Source: Stutzerimonas stutzeri
Lineage (GTDB): Bacteria; Pseudomonadota; Gammaproteobacteria; Pseudomonadales; Pseudomonadaceae
Assembly (NCBI RefSeq): GCF_024448715.1
Contig: NZ_JAMOHZ010000010.1
Location: 1 to 64,000, forward strand
Reading direction: 5' to 3'
Length of the DNA: 64,000 bases
The position numbers and the translations under genes are program-made. A model generated the notes under the pieces. That model made no database searches. It worked only from the letters and a program-made list of their open reading frames with translations, and had not been told where the DNA came from. Shown here piece after piece: positions 37,185 through 47,976 of the stretch. Position 1 is the first letter of the stretch. Each line of letters starts with the position of its first letter.

Positions 37185-37577
37185 CTGGTTATCGCCTCAT
37201 CGAAAGCCCGCCGGTTAAGCGGCAAGCATGGATTTGTAAAAACAGATTCGATACACGTCCATCGAGCTAAAAGCACCGAGCTAGCGCGGTGCGTGCTTTG
37301 TTCAGGCCAGCATAAAAGGCTTTTGTTCCCCCGAACCAAAGCCTGCTGACAATTATATTTCCAGCTATATCCGACCTTGCTCGCATAGCCATCGCTGACG
37401 CCTGAATCACGCGAGTTAGAAAGGACCGGTGCCGAAAGGGGCGCGTGATGCTAACACGAGTGAAACTCCCAATCTGCCGTGTGGACCAAAACAGAAGAGC
37501 AAGGCTGTAGCGGACAGTTTTGCAGTCAGGCATCTGCGAGCCCGCGGTCATCCCATACATGCACGAGGAGAGAGATC
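37185..37577. other. 393-base intergenic region with one hairpin
   Basis: No gene was recognised. It contains a 12-base stem with one mismatch (37317-37344) followed on the minus strand by TTTTAT, and an A/T-rich patch at 37349-37371, lower in GC than its surroundings. It should hold the promoters of rmlD (minus) and of the Rho-N-type gene (plus). The latter has the ribosome site GAGGAGAGAG. Confidence 0.5.
37317..37344 (-). terminator. Possible hairpin terminator with no assigned gene
   Basis: AGGCTTTTGTTC and GAACCAAAGCCT pair over 11 of 12 positions around a CCCC loop. On the minus strand TTTTAT follows. No minus-strand gene lies to its right, so it would end only an unannotated transcript, or it may act as a structure in the rmlD leader. 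Confidence 0.35.
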
Positions 37578-37976
37578 ATGCCCAGAGGCGAAAAATCCAA
37601 GTACACGGATAAACAGCAGCGTAAAGCCGAGCACATCGAAGACAGTTATGAAGATCGCGGTGTACCGGCGAAGGAAGCCGAAGCGCGCGCCTGGGCCACG
37701 GTCAACAAGCAATCCGGTGGCGGCGAGCGCAAGGGCGGCTCAGGACAAAAGAAAAGCGAGACGGCCAAGCGAGCGGACCGCAAGGATTCGGCGCACCGAG
37801 CGGCAAAGACTCGCGACGGCGACTCGCCAAATAAAGGCTCGGCGCGCAGCAACCGCTCGGGCAGCACGTCACTCACCGACCTCACCCGAGATGAGTTGAT
37901 GCAGAAAGCCCGTGAGCGTGACGTTCATGGACGCTCGAAGATGCGCAAAGACGACCTCATCAAGGCGCTCAGCTGA
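37578..37976 (+). CDS. Small basic protein with C-terminal Rho-N/SAP-like domain
   Basis: The 132-residue protein has a charged N-terminus (YTDKQQRKAEHIEDSYEDRG, then PAKEAEARAWATVNKQ), a Lys/Arg/Ser-rich disordered middle (about 45-95) and a C-terminal helix-extended-helix like the Rho termination factor N-terminal domain (LTRDELMQKARERDVHGR, then KDDLIKALS). Such proteins are frequent in Pseudomonas and often annotated as plasmid-stabilisation or Rho-N proteins. Nucleic-acid binding is plausible from the basic charge, but no function is established. The ribosome site GAGGAGAGAG is strong. A 44-codon gene follows after 12 bases. Confidence 0.82.
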   Translation: MPRGEKSKYTDKQQRKAEHIEDSYEDRGVPAKEAEARAWATVNKQSGGGERKGGSGQKKSETAKRADRKDSAHRAAKTRDGDSPNKGSARSNRSGSTSLTDLTRDELMQKARERDVHGRSKMRKDDLIKALS

Positions 37977-37988
37977 AGGAACACAGCC

Positions 37989-38123
37989 ATGCATGAACCC
38001 GACCCTCGAGATGACGGCACACCAAGCCCCATTCCAGTGCCAGAGCGAAAAGAACCCGGCGAACCGGTCCCCATCGAGGATCCGGGCAAACCTGATCGGC
38101 CAGCGGACGAAGCCCTTGGCTAA
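37989..38123 (+). CDS. 44-residue proline- and acid-rich small protein
   Basis: The reading frame runs from ATG to TAA and encodes a protein dominated by Pro, Glu and Asp (segments SPIPVPERKEPGEPVPIEDP and GKPDRPADEALG). AAGGA lies 8 bases upstream, which supports translation, and the gene follows the Rho-N-type gene by 12 bases. The composition implies an unstructured, acidic protein, of opposite charge to its basic neighbour. I recall similar short Pro-rich genes in Pseudomonas but cannot name a family. Confidence 0.62.
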   Translation: MHEPDPRDDGTPSPIPVPERKEPGEPVPIEDPGKPDRPADEALG

Positions 38124-38234
38124 ACTTTTCGTCTGTCCATCCATCACAACTAACGGCCCAGAGAGACGCCAATAGGCGCAGTGGTCAGAGCGTGGCCGAA
38201 CAATAAGCCACAGCCCAGCATCCAGGAGACCATG

Positions 38235-38768
38235 ATGAGCTATGTACAACTGAGCGACAAACAGACCCTGCGCGAGCGCGCTCGACAGCATGTCGAAAAC
38301 GGTGCGGTGACCGAAAGTTATTCGGCGGATCGCGACACCGTGATCCGCCTGCTCAACGAGGCACTTGCGACCGAACTAGTTTGCTACCTGCGCTACAAGC
38401 GCCACTACTACATGGCGACAGGACTGAAATCCAGCGTTGCCGCCGATGAGTTTCTCGAGCACGCGAATGAGGAGCAGGAGCATGCCGACCGACTGGCCGA
38501 ACGTATCGTACAGCTCGGTGGCGCGCCGGACTTCAACCCGGACAGCCTGAGCGAGCGGGCACACGCGCAATATGCCGAAGGCAATGGACTGCGCGATATG
38601 GTCTTCGAAAACCTCGTCGCCGAACGCATCGCCATCGATAGTTATCGAGAAATCGTCCAGTACATCGGCGACAAGGACCCCACCACAAGGCGCATCTTCG
38701 AAGATATCCTCGCGCAAGAAGAAGAACACGCCGACGACATGGCCAGCCTGCTCGACGGCATGAATTGA
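38235..38768 (+). CDS. Ferritin-like (bacterioferritin-type) di-iron protein
   Basis: The 177-residue helical protein has three di-iron ligand motifs typical of the four-helix ferritin-like fold: NEALATELVCYLRYKRHYY, EEQEHADRLAER and ILAQEEEHADDMASLL. It resembles the bacterioferritin/Dps-like stress family rather than classical Bfr (no clear haem-binding Met). Iron storage or peroxide detoxification is likely. The ATG at 38235 is chosen because AGGAG lies 6 bases upstream; an ATG 3 bases earlier is too close. It converges on lpxC. Confidence 0.82.
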   Translation: MSYVQLSDKQTLRERARQHVENGAVTESYSADRDTVIRLLNEALATELVCYLRYKRHYYMATGLKSSVAADEFLEHANEEQEHADRLAERIVQLGGAPDFNPDSLSERAHAQYAEGNGLRDMVFENLVAERIAIDSYREIVQYIGDKDPTTRRIFEDILAQEEEHADDMASLLDGMN

Positions 38769-38862
38769 AGCTACCAGCTGCCAGCCGGTGGCAAAGGACA
38801 GCGGGGTCAGCGTGTGGTTCGTAGATTAGGGCGTTGATGCCGCTTCTTGAAAACTTGAAGTT

Positions 38863-38886
38863 AAAAAAAAGCCACCCGAAGGTGGC
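38863..38886 (-). terminator. Rho-independent terminator after lpxC
   Basis: On the minus strand a GCCACC / GGTGGC stem with a 4-base loop is followed by eight T residues (the A-run at 38863-38870). It lies 24 bases after the lpxC stop and ends the dcw-lpxC transcripts. Confidence 0.9.
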
Positions 38887-38910
38887 CTCAAAAAGGAAAG
38901 AGAGTACTAC

Positions 38911-39822
38911 TCAGCCGGCAGCTGCCGGACGCATGTAGGAGATCGGTGCGGTCTGGGAGTCATCGAAGGTCACCATTTCCCACGCATCTTTCTGTTCCAT
39001 CAAGGTGCGCAGCAAGCGGTTGTTCAATGCATGTCCGGATTTAAAGCCGCGGAATTCGCCGATCAGGCTGGTACCCAGCAAGTACAGATCACCAATTGCA
39101 TCGAGAATCTTGTGCTTCACGAACTCGTCTTCATAACGCAAGCCGTCTTCGTTGAGCACATGGTCTTCATCGACCACGATCGCATTGTCGACACTTCCGC
39201 CCAGGGCCAGGTTGTGCGAGCGGAGGAACTCAATGTCGCGCATGAAACCGAAGGTTCGTGCACGGCTGACTTCCTTAACAAAGGAAGTGCTGGAAAAATC
39301 CACACTGGCGGTCTGGGTGCGACCTCGGAAAACCGGGTGGTCGAAATCGATCTCGAAACTCACCTTGAAGCCTTCGAATGGCAGGAATGTGGCGCGCTTG
39401 TCGCCATCCTCCACTGTGACCTCACGGATGATACGGATGAACTTCTTGGGGGCATCCTGCTCCTGCAGGCCGGCCGATTGAATCAGGAATACGAAGGGTC
39501 CAGCGCTGCCATCCATGATCGGCACTTCCGAGGCGGAAAGCTCGACACAGGCATTGTCGATTCCAAGTCCAGCCATTGCCGAAAGCAAATGCTCCACCGT
39601 ATCGACCTTGACGTCACCGCTGATCAGCGTCGTCGACATGGTGGTTTCGCCAACGTTCTCGGCCCGCGCGGCAATCTGCACGGGCGGATTGAGATCGGTG
39701 CGACAGAACACTATCCCAGTGTCCACTGGGGCCGGCTTCAGGGTGAGATAGACCTTCTCTCCCGAATGCAGGCCGACGCCAGTAGCGCGAATGATGTTCT
39801 TTAATGTGCGTTGTCTGATCAT
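38911..39822 (-). CDS. lpxC: UDP-3-O-acyl-N-acetylglucosamine deacetylase
   Basis: LpxC is the zinc hydrolase of the committed step in lipid A synthesis. The 303-residue length is standard. The zinc ligands are in [11 protein letters not shown] and [15 protein letters not shown] (His and Asp), and the catalytic His is in [10 protein letters not shown]. It follows ftsZ at the end of the dcw cluster, with about 110 bases between that include a TATGAT -10-like box (39879-39874). In other bacteria LpxC level is set by proteolysis, which the sequence does not reveal. Confidence 0.97.
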   Translation of the reverse strand: MIRQRTLKNIIRATGVGLHSGEKVYLTLKPAPVDTGIVFCRTDLNPPVQIAARAENVGETTMSTTLISGDVKVDTVEHLLSAMAGLGIDNACVELSASEVPIMDGSAGPFVFLIQSAGLQEQDAPKKFIRIIREVTVEDGDKRATFLPFEGFKVSFEIDFDHPVFRGRTQTASVDFSSTSFVKEVSRARTFGFMRDIEFLRSHNLALGGSVDNAIVVDEDHVLNEDGLRYEDEFVKHKILDAIGDLYLLGTSLIGEFRGFKSGHALNNRLLRTLMEQKDAWEMVTFDDSQTAPISYMRPAAAG

Positions 39823-39873
39823 GGCTTGGTTTCGCTATTGCGCTGTTGCGAATGGTTTCCAACAAAGGTGGCG

Positions 39874-39879
39874 ATCATA
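39874..39879 (-). promoter_or_regulatory. Candidate -10 box for lpxC
   Basis: TATGAT on the minus strand lies about 50 bases before the lpxC ATG in the ftsZ-lpxC gap. No convincing -35 was found. No terminator is visible between ftsZ and lpxC, so read-through is also likely. Confidence 0.3.
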
Positions 39880-39933
39880 GCAGAAGCCCACTTTGCTGAA
39901 TACCAATCACCCCAATAGTCCTGATACATGCAA

Positions 39934-41121
39934 TCAATCAGCCTGACGACGCAAGAAGGCAGGAATATCGAGATAGTCCAGATCCTCCTGAGGATGCATC
40001 TTTGCTGCAGTAGCGGCTGCATGGGCCTGGTTGCGCATGACGGTCGGACGCTCCAGGTCACGGTAATTCACCGCTGCCTGATCCTGCCGTGGAGCCGGCG
40101 CAGCCTGAGGCGCGACAGCAGCGGTCTGCAGTGTATTGTCCACAACCTTGACCGGCTTTTCATTGCGCGGGCCGAGACCAGTGGCCACTACCGTAACGTG
40201 CAGCTCATCGAGCATGTCCGGATCGATGACGGCACCAACCTTGACCGTCGCTTCATCGGACGCGAACGCCTCGATAATCTCGCCGACAGCGGCATACTCA
40301 CCAAGCGAAAGATCCAGACCAGCGGTGATATTGACCAGGATGCCACGGGCGCCCTGCAGATTGACATCTTCCAGGAGCGGGTTACGGATAGCCGCCTCGG
40401 TGGCTTCGCGAGCACGGTTCGGACCGGTGGCACAACCAGTACCCATCATCGCCATGCCCATTTCACCCATGACGGTTTTCACGTCGGCGAAGTCGACGTT
40501 CATCAGGCCGGGACGCTGCATGATGTCGGAGATGCCACGTACCGCGCCGGTGAGCACGTCATCTGCCTTGGCGAAGGCGGCCAGCAGGCTGGCATCCTTA
40601 CCGAGGATGGTCAGCAGTTTTTCGTTGGGGATGGTGATTAGTGAGTCAACGCACTCGGACAGCTGACGAATGCCTTCGTCTGCAACCTGCATACGGCGGC
40701 GACCTTCGAACGGGAACGGACGCGTCACCACGGCGACGGTCAGGATACCCATTTCCTTGGCGACCGAAGCGATGACCGGTGCGGCGCCAGTACCGGTACC
40801 ACCGCCCATGCCGGTGGTGATAAACACCATGTCTGCACCCTGCAGCACTTCAGCGATGCGCTCGCGGTCGTCCATTGCGGCCTGACGGCCAATGTCGGGA
40901 TTGGTCCCGGCGCCCAGGCCCTTGGTGATGGCGGAACCCAACTGCAATACGGTCCGCGCTTCGATTTTCTTCAACGCCTGGGCATCGGTGTTGGCGCAGA
41001 TAAATTCCACGCCTTCAACGCTGTTGCGCACCATGTGATTGACGGCATTGCCGCCGCCGCCGCCTACGCCAATGACCTTAATCACTGCACTTTGCGGGGT
41101 ATGATCTACGAGTTCGAACAT
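39934..41121 (-). CDS. ftsZ: Cell division GTPase FtsZ
   Basis: FtsZ polymerises into the Z-ring at midcell. The 395 residues have the tubulin-signature GMGGGTGTGAAPVIA, the T7 loop (NVDFADVKTVM), a Gln/Pro/Ala-rich linker (about 320-375) and the C-terminal peptide DYLDIPAFLRRQAD that binds FtsA and ZipA. It lies 47 bases after ftsA in the dcw cluster. Confidence 0.98.
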   Translation of the reverse strand: MFELVDHTPQSAVIKVIGVGGGGGNAVNHMVRNSVEGVEFICANTDAQALKKIEARTVLQLGSAITKGLGAGTNPDIGRQAAMDDRERIAEVLQGADMVFITTGMGGGTGTGAAPVIASVAKEMGILTVAVVTRPFPFEGRRRMQVADEGIRQLSECVDSLITIPNEKLLTILGKDASLLAAFAKADDVLTGAVRGISDIMQRPGLMNVDFADVKTVMGEMGMAMMGTGCATGPNRAREATEAAIRNPLLEDVNLQGARGILVNITAGLDLSLGEYAAVGEIIEAFASDEATVKVGAVIDPDMLDELHVTVVATGLGPRNEKPVKVVDNTLQTAAVAPQAAPAPRQDQAAVNYRDLERPTVMRNQAHAAATAAKMHPQEDLDYLDIPAFLRRQAD

Positions 41122-41168
41122 TTCCCTCTCTCCTTCCAGCTTTCTAGTTTTAGGTACAGCCGCACTGC

Positions 41169-42416
41169 TCAGAAATTGCCCTGGATCCAGCTTTTGAGCC
41201 GGTCCACGACAGATGTTTTGGGTTCTTCGGCAATGTTGCCGAGACCGGACATGGAGATGCCATCGGTCTGCTTGCGCATGCCGTATAGCAACAGGCCCAC
41301 GCCCGTTGAATAGATAGGGTTACGGACGACATCCGTGAGTCCGTTGATGCTGTGCGGTACGCCCAGGCGCACCGGCATGTGAAAGATTTCCTCGGCCAGC
41401 TCGATGGCTCCTTCCATCTTTGCTGTACCACCAGTGAGGACGATCCCTGCCGGAACCAGATCCTCATAGCCGCTGCGACGCAGTTCGGCCTGAATCAATG
41501 TGAATAACTCGTCATAGCGCGGCTCCACGACTTCGGCCAGTGCCTGCCGTGAGAGTTCCCGCGGCGGACGATCGCCAACGCTCGGTACCTTGATGGTTTC
41601 GCCGGGACCAGCCAGTTTGGCTAGCGCGCAGGCGTAGCGAATCTTGATCTCTTCGGCGTATTGGGTCGGGGTGCGCAGCGCCATGGCGATGTCGTTGGTC
41701 ACCTGATCGCCGGCAATCGGGATGACAGCGGTGTGCCTGATCGCGCCTTCGGTGAAGATGCAGATGTCGGTGGTGCCTCCGCCGATATCCACCAGGCAGA
41801 CGCCCAGCTCCTTCTCGTCGTCGGTCAGTACCGCATGAGCCGAGGCCAGCTGCTCAAGAATGATGTCGTCGACTTCGAGGCCACAGCGACGCACGCACTT
41901 TTCGATGTTCTGGGCTGCATTCACCGCACAGGTGACTACGTGAACCTTCGCTTCCAAACGTACCCCGGACATGCCCAGTGGCTCGCGAACACCTTCCTGG
42001 TTATCGATCACATAGTCCTGCGGCAGGGTGTGCAGCACGCGCTGATCCGCCGGAATGGCCACAGCTTGCGCAGCATCAAGCACGCGCTCAAGGTCCGCAT
42101 TGCTGACTTCGCGATCACGAATGGCGACGATGCCGTGGGAGTTGAGGCTGCGGATGTGGTTACCGGCCAGGCCGACAAAGGCCGAATGGATACGGCAGCC
42201 AGCCATCAGCTGTGCTTCTTCGACAGCACGCTGGATCGACTGAACGGTTGACTCGATATTGACCACCACGCCCTTCTTCAGCCCGCGCGACGGATGGGTA
42301 CCGATCCCGACGATTTCAAGTTCGCCATCCGGCGTAACCTCGCCCACCAGCGCTACCACCTTGGAAGTGCCGATATCGAGACCGACGATCATCTTGCCGC
42401 TTTGCACGCTAGACAT
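41169..42416 (-). CDS. ftsA: Cell division protein FtsA
   Basis: FtsA is an actin-like ATPase that anchors FtsZ to the membrane. The 415 residues have the nucleotide-binding motifs IVGLDIGTSKVVALVGE and GVCLVDIGGGTTDI, and a C-terminal amphipathic helix (VVDRLKSWIQGNF) that inserts into the membrane. Two in-frame ATGs compete: 42425 abuts GAGGA, while 42416 has GAGGA 9 bases upstream and is preferred. It begins 12 bases after the ftsQ stop. Confidence 0.96.
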   Translation of the reverse strand: MSSVQSGKMIVGLDIGTSKVVALVGEVTPDGELEIVGIGTHPSRGLKKGVVVNIESTVQSIQRAVEEAQLMAGCRIHSAFVGLAGNHIRSLNSHGIVAIRDREVSNADLERVLDAAQAVAIPADQRVLHTLPQDYVIDNQEGVREPLGMSGVRLEAKVHVVTCAVNAAQNIEKCVRRCGLEVDDIILEQLASAHAVLTDDEKELGVCLVDIGGGTTDICIFTEGAIRHTAVIPIAGDQVTNDIAMALRTPTQYAEEIKIRYACALAKLAGPGETIKVPSVGDRPPRELSRQALAEVVEPRYDELFTLIQAELRRSGYEDLVPAGIVLTGGTAKMEGAIELAEEIFHMPVRLGVPHSINGLTDVVRNPIYSTGVGLLLYGMRKQTDGISMSGLGNIAEEPKTSVVDRLKSWIQGNF

Positions 42417-42428
42417 GTGTTTCATTCC

Positions 42429-43286
42429 TCAATTCTTCGCAACGACGGATTCGTCCGTCGTGGTCGGACTCGGCTCGCGCCAGGCCACGGCCAAGCCGTT
42501 GGCGTAGCGGAGATCGATCCGCGCAATTTTCTCGCTCTCCTGCGCCAGCGCTTGCTGATAGATGGCAGTGAAGCGACGCATTTTTTCGATTACCTGGTCT
42601 CTGCCCAACAACAGCTCGACGCCCTGCTTGGTCGTCACGAACCAGCTGCCCCGTGCACGTAGCTCCAGACGGGCAATGGAAAAACCGAGGGGCCGCAGCA
42701 TCTGGCTGAGCATCTGGTACTGCTGCATGACCCGCTGCTGGGCCCGCTTCGGACCATACAATTGTGGCAAGTGTTCATACTGAGTCAGGTCATTCGGCGC
42801 AAAGGCTTGACCGTTGTTGTTCAGCAACGCCTCGTCGCCCCAACGGGCGATAGGCAATTGCTCATCGAGACGCACCATGACCTGGTCCGGCCAGATCCGT
42901 CGCGCCTCGACATGCGCAATCCACGGCATTTGTTCAAGGTCGTGACGCAAGGCATCAAGATCAACCTTGAAAAAACTGGCCTCGACGAACGGCGCCATAC
43001 GCGCCTGTACGACCTGCTGATCGACGTAGGTCAGCTCGCCCCGAACGCTGACCTTGGCGATTGGCCGATCGGCATAGGGCGCGAGCCGCTCGCCCAGCTC
43101 ATAAAGCCCGACTACCAGCGCCACCAACAGCACCGGCCAAAGGAAACGCTTGAGCGAACTCAGGCTTGGCCGCGGCAGGCGCGTCGAAAGCGGCTCAGGT
43201 TGCACCAGGCGGCTCGCACCACGCTGCGCCAGTTTGCGCGAGGCGCGACCGGAAGCGGGTTGTGAGTGACGCAGCGTGGTGATCAT
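42429..43286 (-). CDS. ftsQ: Cell division protein FtsQ
   Basis: FtsQ is a bitopic divisome protein linking FtsB and FtsL to early components. The 285 residues comprise a basic cytoplasmic tail of about 45 residues, one helix ([16 protein letters not shown]), a POTRA domain beginning [14 protein letters not shown] and a beta domain. The longer cytoplasmic tail is usual in Pseudomonas. AGGGA lies 8 bases before the ATG. The gap to ddlB is 3 bases. Confidence 0.95.
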   Translation of the reverse strand: MITTLRHSQPASGRASRKLAQRGASRLVQPEPLSTRLPRPSLSSLKRFLWPVLLVALVVGLYELGERLAPYADRPIAKVSVRGELTYVDQQVVQARMAPFVEASFFKVDLDALRHDLEQMPWIAHVEARRIWPDQVMVRLDEQLPIARWGDEALLNNNGQAFAPNDLTQYEHLPQLYGPKRAQQRVMQQYQMLSQMLRPLGFSIARLELRARGSWFVTTKQGVELLLGRDQVIEKMRRFTAIYQQALAQESEKIARIDLRYANGLAVAWREPSPTTTDESVVAKN

Positions 43287-43289
43287 GGG

Positions 43290-45683
<2,394 letters not shown>

Positions 45684-45691
<8 letters not shown>

Positions 45692-46754
45692 GCGCCACCT
45701 CCAGGCAGATATCGACGACGGTGCGGGTGGCGTCCGGCCGAGCCAAACGGCGCGCCGTAGCTCCCATGGCCTTGAGTTTTTCCGGCTGCATCATTACCTC
45801 GGTCAGCTGCGCGGCCAGCGCGGCAGCATCGGTTTTTGCTTGGGGGAGAAGAACGGCTGCGCCCTCCTTCGCCAGATATTCGGCATTGCGGGTCTGGTGA
45901 TCGTCGATCGCGTGCGGTAACGGCACCAGAAATGAAGGCAACCCGGCCGCCGCCAACTCGCAGACAGTCAGGGCGCCAGCGCGGCAGACCACCAGATCGG
46001 CCCAGGCATAAGCGCGGGCCATGTCTTTAATGAAGGGGGCTACTTCGGCCTCGACTCCGGCAGCGGTATACCGCTCCTGAGTAATGCCGGCGTGCTGCTT
46101 GCCAGCCTGATGAAAAACCTCGGGACGCAGCTCCTGAGCCAGCTGACCGAGCGCCTCCGGCAGCAGCTTGTTCAAGGGCTCGGCGCCCAGGCTGCCACCC
46201 AACACCAGCAGGCGTGGCCTGCGGTTGAGCAGGGTCTGCCTTGGTGTTTCGACGAACAGTTCGTGGCGCACCGGATTACCGGTGGTACGTCGTTTGTCGC
46301 TGTTGCTGAATGTATTGGGAAAGGCTTCGCAAACGCGCTGTGCAAATGGCACCAGGCTACGGTTGGCGGTACCAGCCACGGCGTTCTGCTCGTGAATGAT
46401 CAGCGGTATCCCGGCAAGCTTCGCCGCCAATCCCCCGGGACCAGTTACGTAGCCACCGAGACCCAATACGCAAACGGGCTTAAGCTCGCGCATGATGCGA
46501 CGGGCCTGCCACAACGAACGCAGTAGCTGTAACGGCGCCTTGAGTAAAGAAGCCACGCCCTTGCCTCGCAGCCCGCTGACATGAATCAAATGCAGCGGCA
46601 AGCCAGCCGCTGGAACCACTTCGTTTTCGATGCCGCGAGGCGTACCCAGCCAGTGCACGTTGTAGCCACGGCTCTGAAATTCCTGGGCGCAGGCCAGCGC
46701 CGGGAATACATGCCCGCCGGTTCCGCCGGCCATGATCAGCACGTTAGCGCCCAT
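45684..46754 (-). CDS. murG: UDP-GlcNAc:undecaprenyl-PP-MurNAc-pentapeptide transferase
   Basis: MurG converts lipid I to lipid II on the cytoplasmic face of the inner membrane. The 356-residue GT-B glycosyltransferase has the N-terminal [15 protein letters not shown], the second glycine loop [13 protein letters not shown] and the nucleotide-sugar region [20 protein letters not shown]. The ATG giving MGANVLIM overlaps ftsW by 11 bases. An upstream in-frame ATG lies deeper in ftsW and is not conserved. Confidence 0.97.
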
Positions 46755-47976
46755 CTGCGACCCCCTTGTTCCTGGCCGCAGGCACTTCGGCGAAATCGTC
46801 TTCGCTGAACTCAGCATCTTCGCTGCCCAATACGGTGCGGCTTTCCCACTCGATGCGCAGCAACAACGCCATGCTGGCGCAGGTCACCACCAGCGAGCTG
46901 CCGCCATAGCTGAGGAATGGCAGAGTCAGGCCTTTCGTTGGCAATAAACCGACGTTCACACCGACGTTGATTAGGAACTGCCCGAGCCAGAGGAATGCGA
47001 CACCCCAGGCGATAAAAGCCGCGAAGAACTGCCGTGCCCGTTCCGCCGCGAGACCGATGTACAGGGCGCGCACACCAACGAACGCAAACAGTAGGATGGT
47101 TAGCAAAGCGCCAACCATGCCCAGCTCCTCAGCCAGAACCGAGAACACGAAGTCGGTGTGCGCTTCAGGCAGATAGAATTGCTTCTGCACGCTGTTGCCC
47201 AGGCCGACCCCCAGCCATTCACCGCGACCGAACGCGATCAGCGCCTGGGTCAATTGATAGCCGGCACCGTACTGGTCAGCCCAGGGATCGGTGAAAGTGA
47301 TCAAGCGCTGCAGGCGATATTCCTGTGTCTGTACCAGAACGAACACCGCACCGACGGCTAACAGCACCAGCAGGCTGAATCGGATCAAGCCGACGCCGCC
47401 GAGAAACAGCATCGCCACCGCCGCGCCCATCATAACGACGGTTGCGCCAAAGTCGGGTTCGAGCAGAAGCAGCATCGCCATTGGCAGCAGCACGAGAAAC
47501 GGCTTGAGGAAGCCCCAGAAACTTTCACGTACCTCTTCCTGGCGGCGCACCAGATAGCCCGCGAGGTAGACCACGACAAACAGCTTGGCTATCTCCGAAG
47601 GCTGCACGTTGAACGCGCCGAAGCCGATCCAACGCATGGAGCCGTTGACCTCACGACCGATGCCGGGAATCAGCACGAGAATCAGCAAGGCGAACGCGCC
47701 CAGCAGTAGCATCCAGTCCAGCCGTTGCCAAGCCGACAGGGGAACCATCAACACAACAGCAGCAGCGCCAAGGCCAAGCAGTATGTAAACAAGATGGCGG
47801 ACCATGTGATACATGGAGTTACCGGCATTCACCGCAGCGACTTCGGAAGACGCCGAGGTGATCATCACTAGGCCCAGCCCCAGCAGCGCCAAACAGCCAG
47901 CGAGCATCGGGAAGTCGAGGTCCAGACCGCGGCGGCCGAACAGGGGCGAAGGTGCAGTGCGCAGGAAGGCGAGCAT
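46744..47976 (-). CDS. ftsW: Septal peptidoglycan glycosyltransferase FtsW
   Basis: FtsW is the SEDS-family polymerase that works with FtsI at the septum. The 410 residues form about ten helices. Hallmarks are the catalytic-loop region GLGNSVQKQFYLPEAHTDFV and the conserved LTLPFLSYGGSSL near the C-terminus. The ATG shares its A with the murD stop (TGATG). Confidence 0.96.
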   Translation of the reverse strand: MLAFLRTAPSPLFGRRGLDLDFPMLAGCLALLGLGLVMITSASSEVAAVNAGNSMYHMVRHLVYILLGLGAAAVVLMVPLSAWQRLDWMLLLGAFALLILVLIPGIGREVNGSMRWIGFGAFNVQPSEIAKLFVVVYLAGYLVRRQEEVRESFWGFLKPFLVLLPMAMLLLLEPDFGATVVMMGAAVAMLFLGGVGLIRFSLLVLLAVGAVFVLVQTQEYRLQRLITFTDPWADQYGAGYQLTQALIAFGRGEWLGVGLGNSVQKQFYLPEAHTDFVFSVLAEELGMVGALLTILLFAFVGVRALYIGLAAERARQFFAAFIAWGVAFLWLGQFLINVGVNVGLLPTKGLTLPFLSYGGSSLVVTCASMALLLRIEWESRTVLGSEDAEFSEDDFAEVPAARNKGVADGR

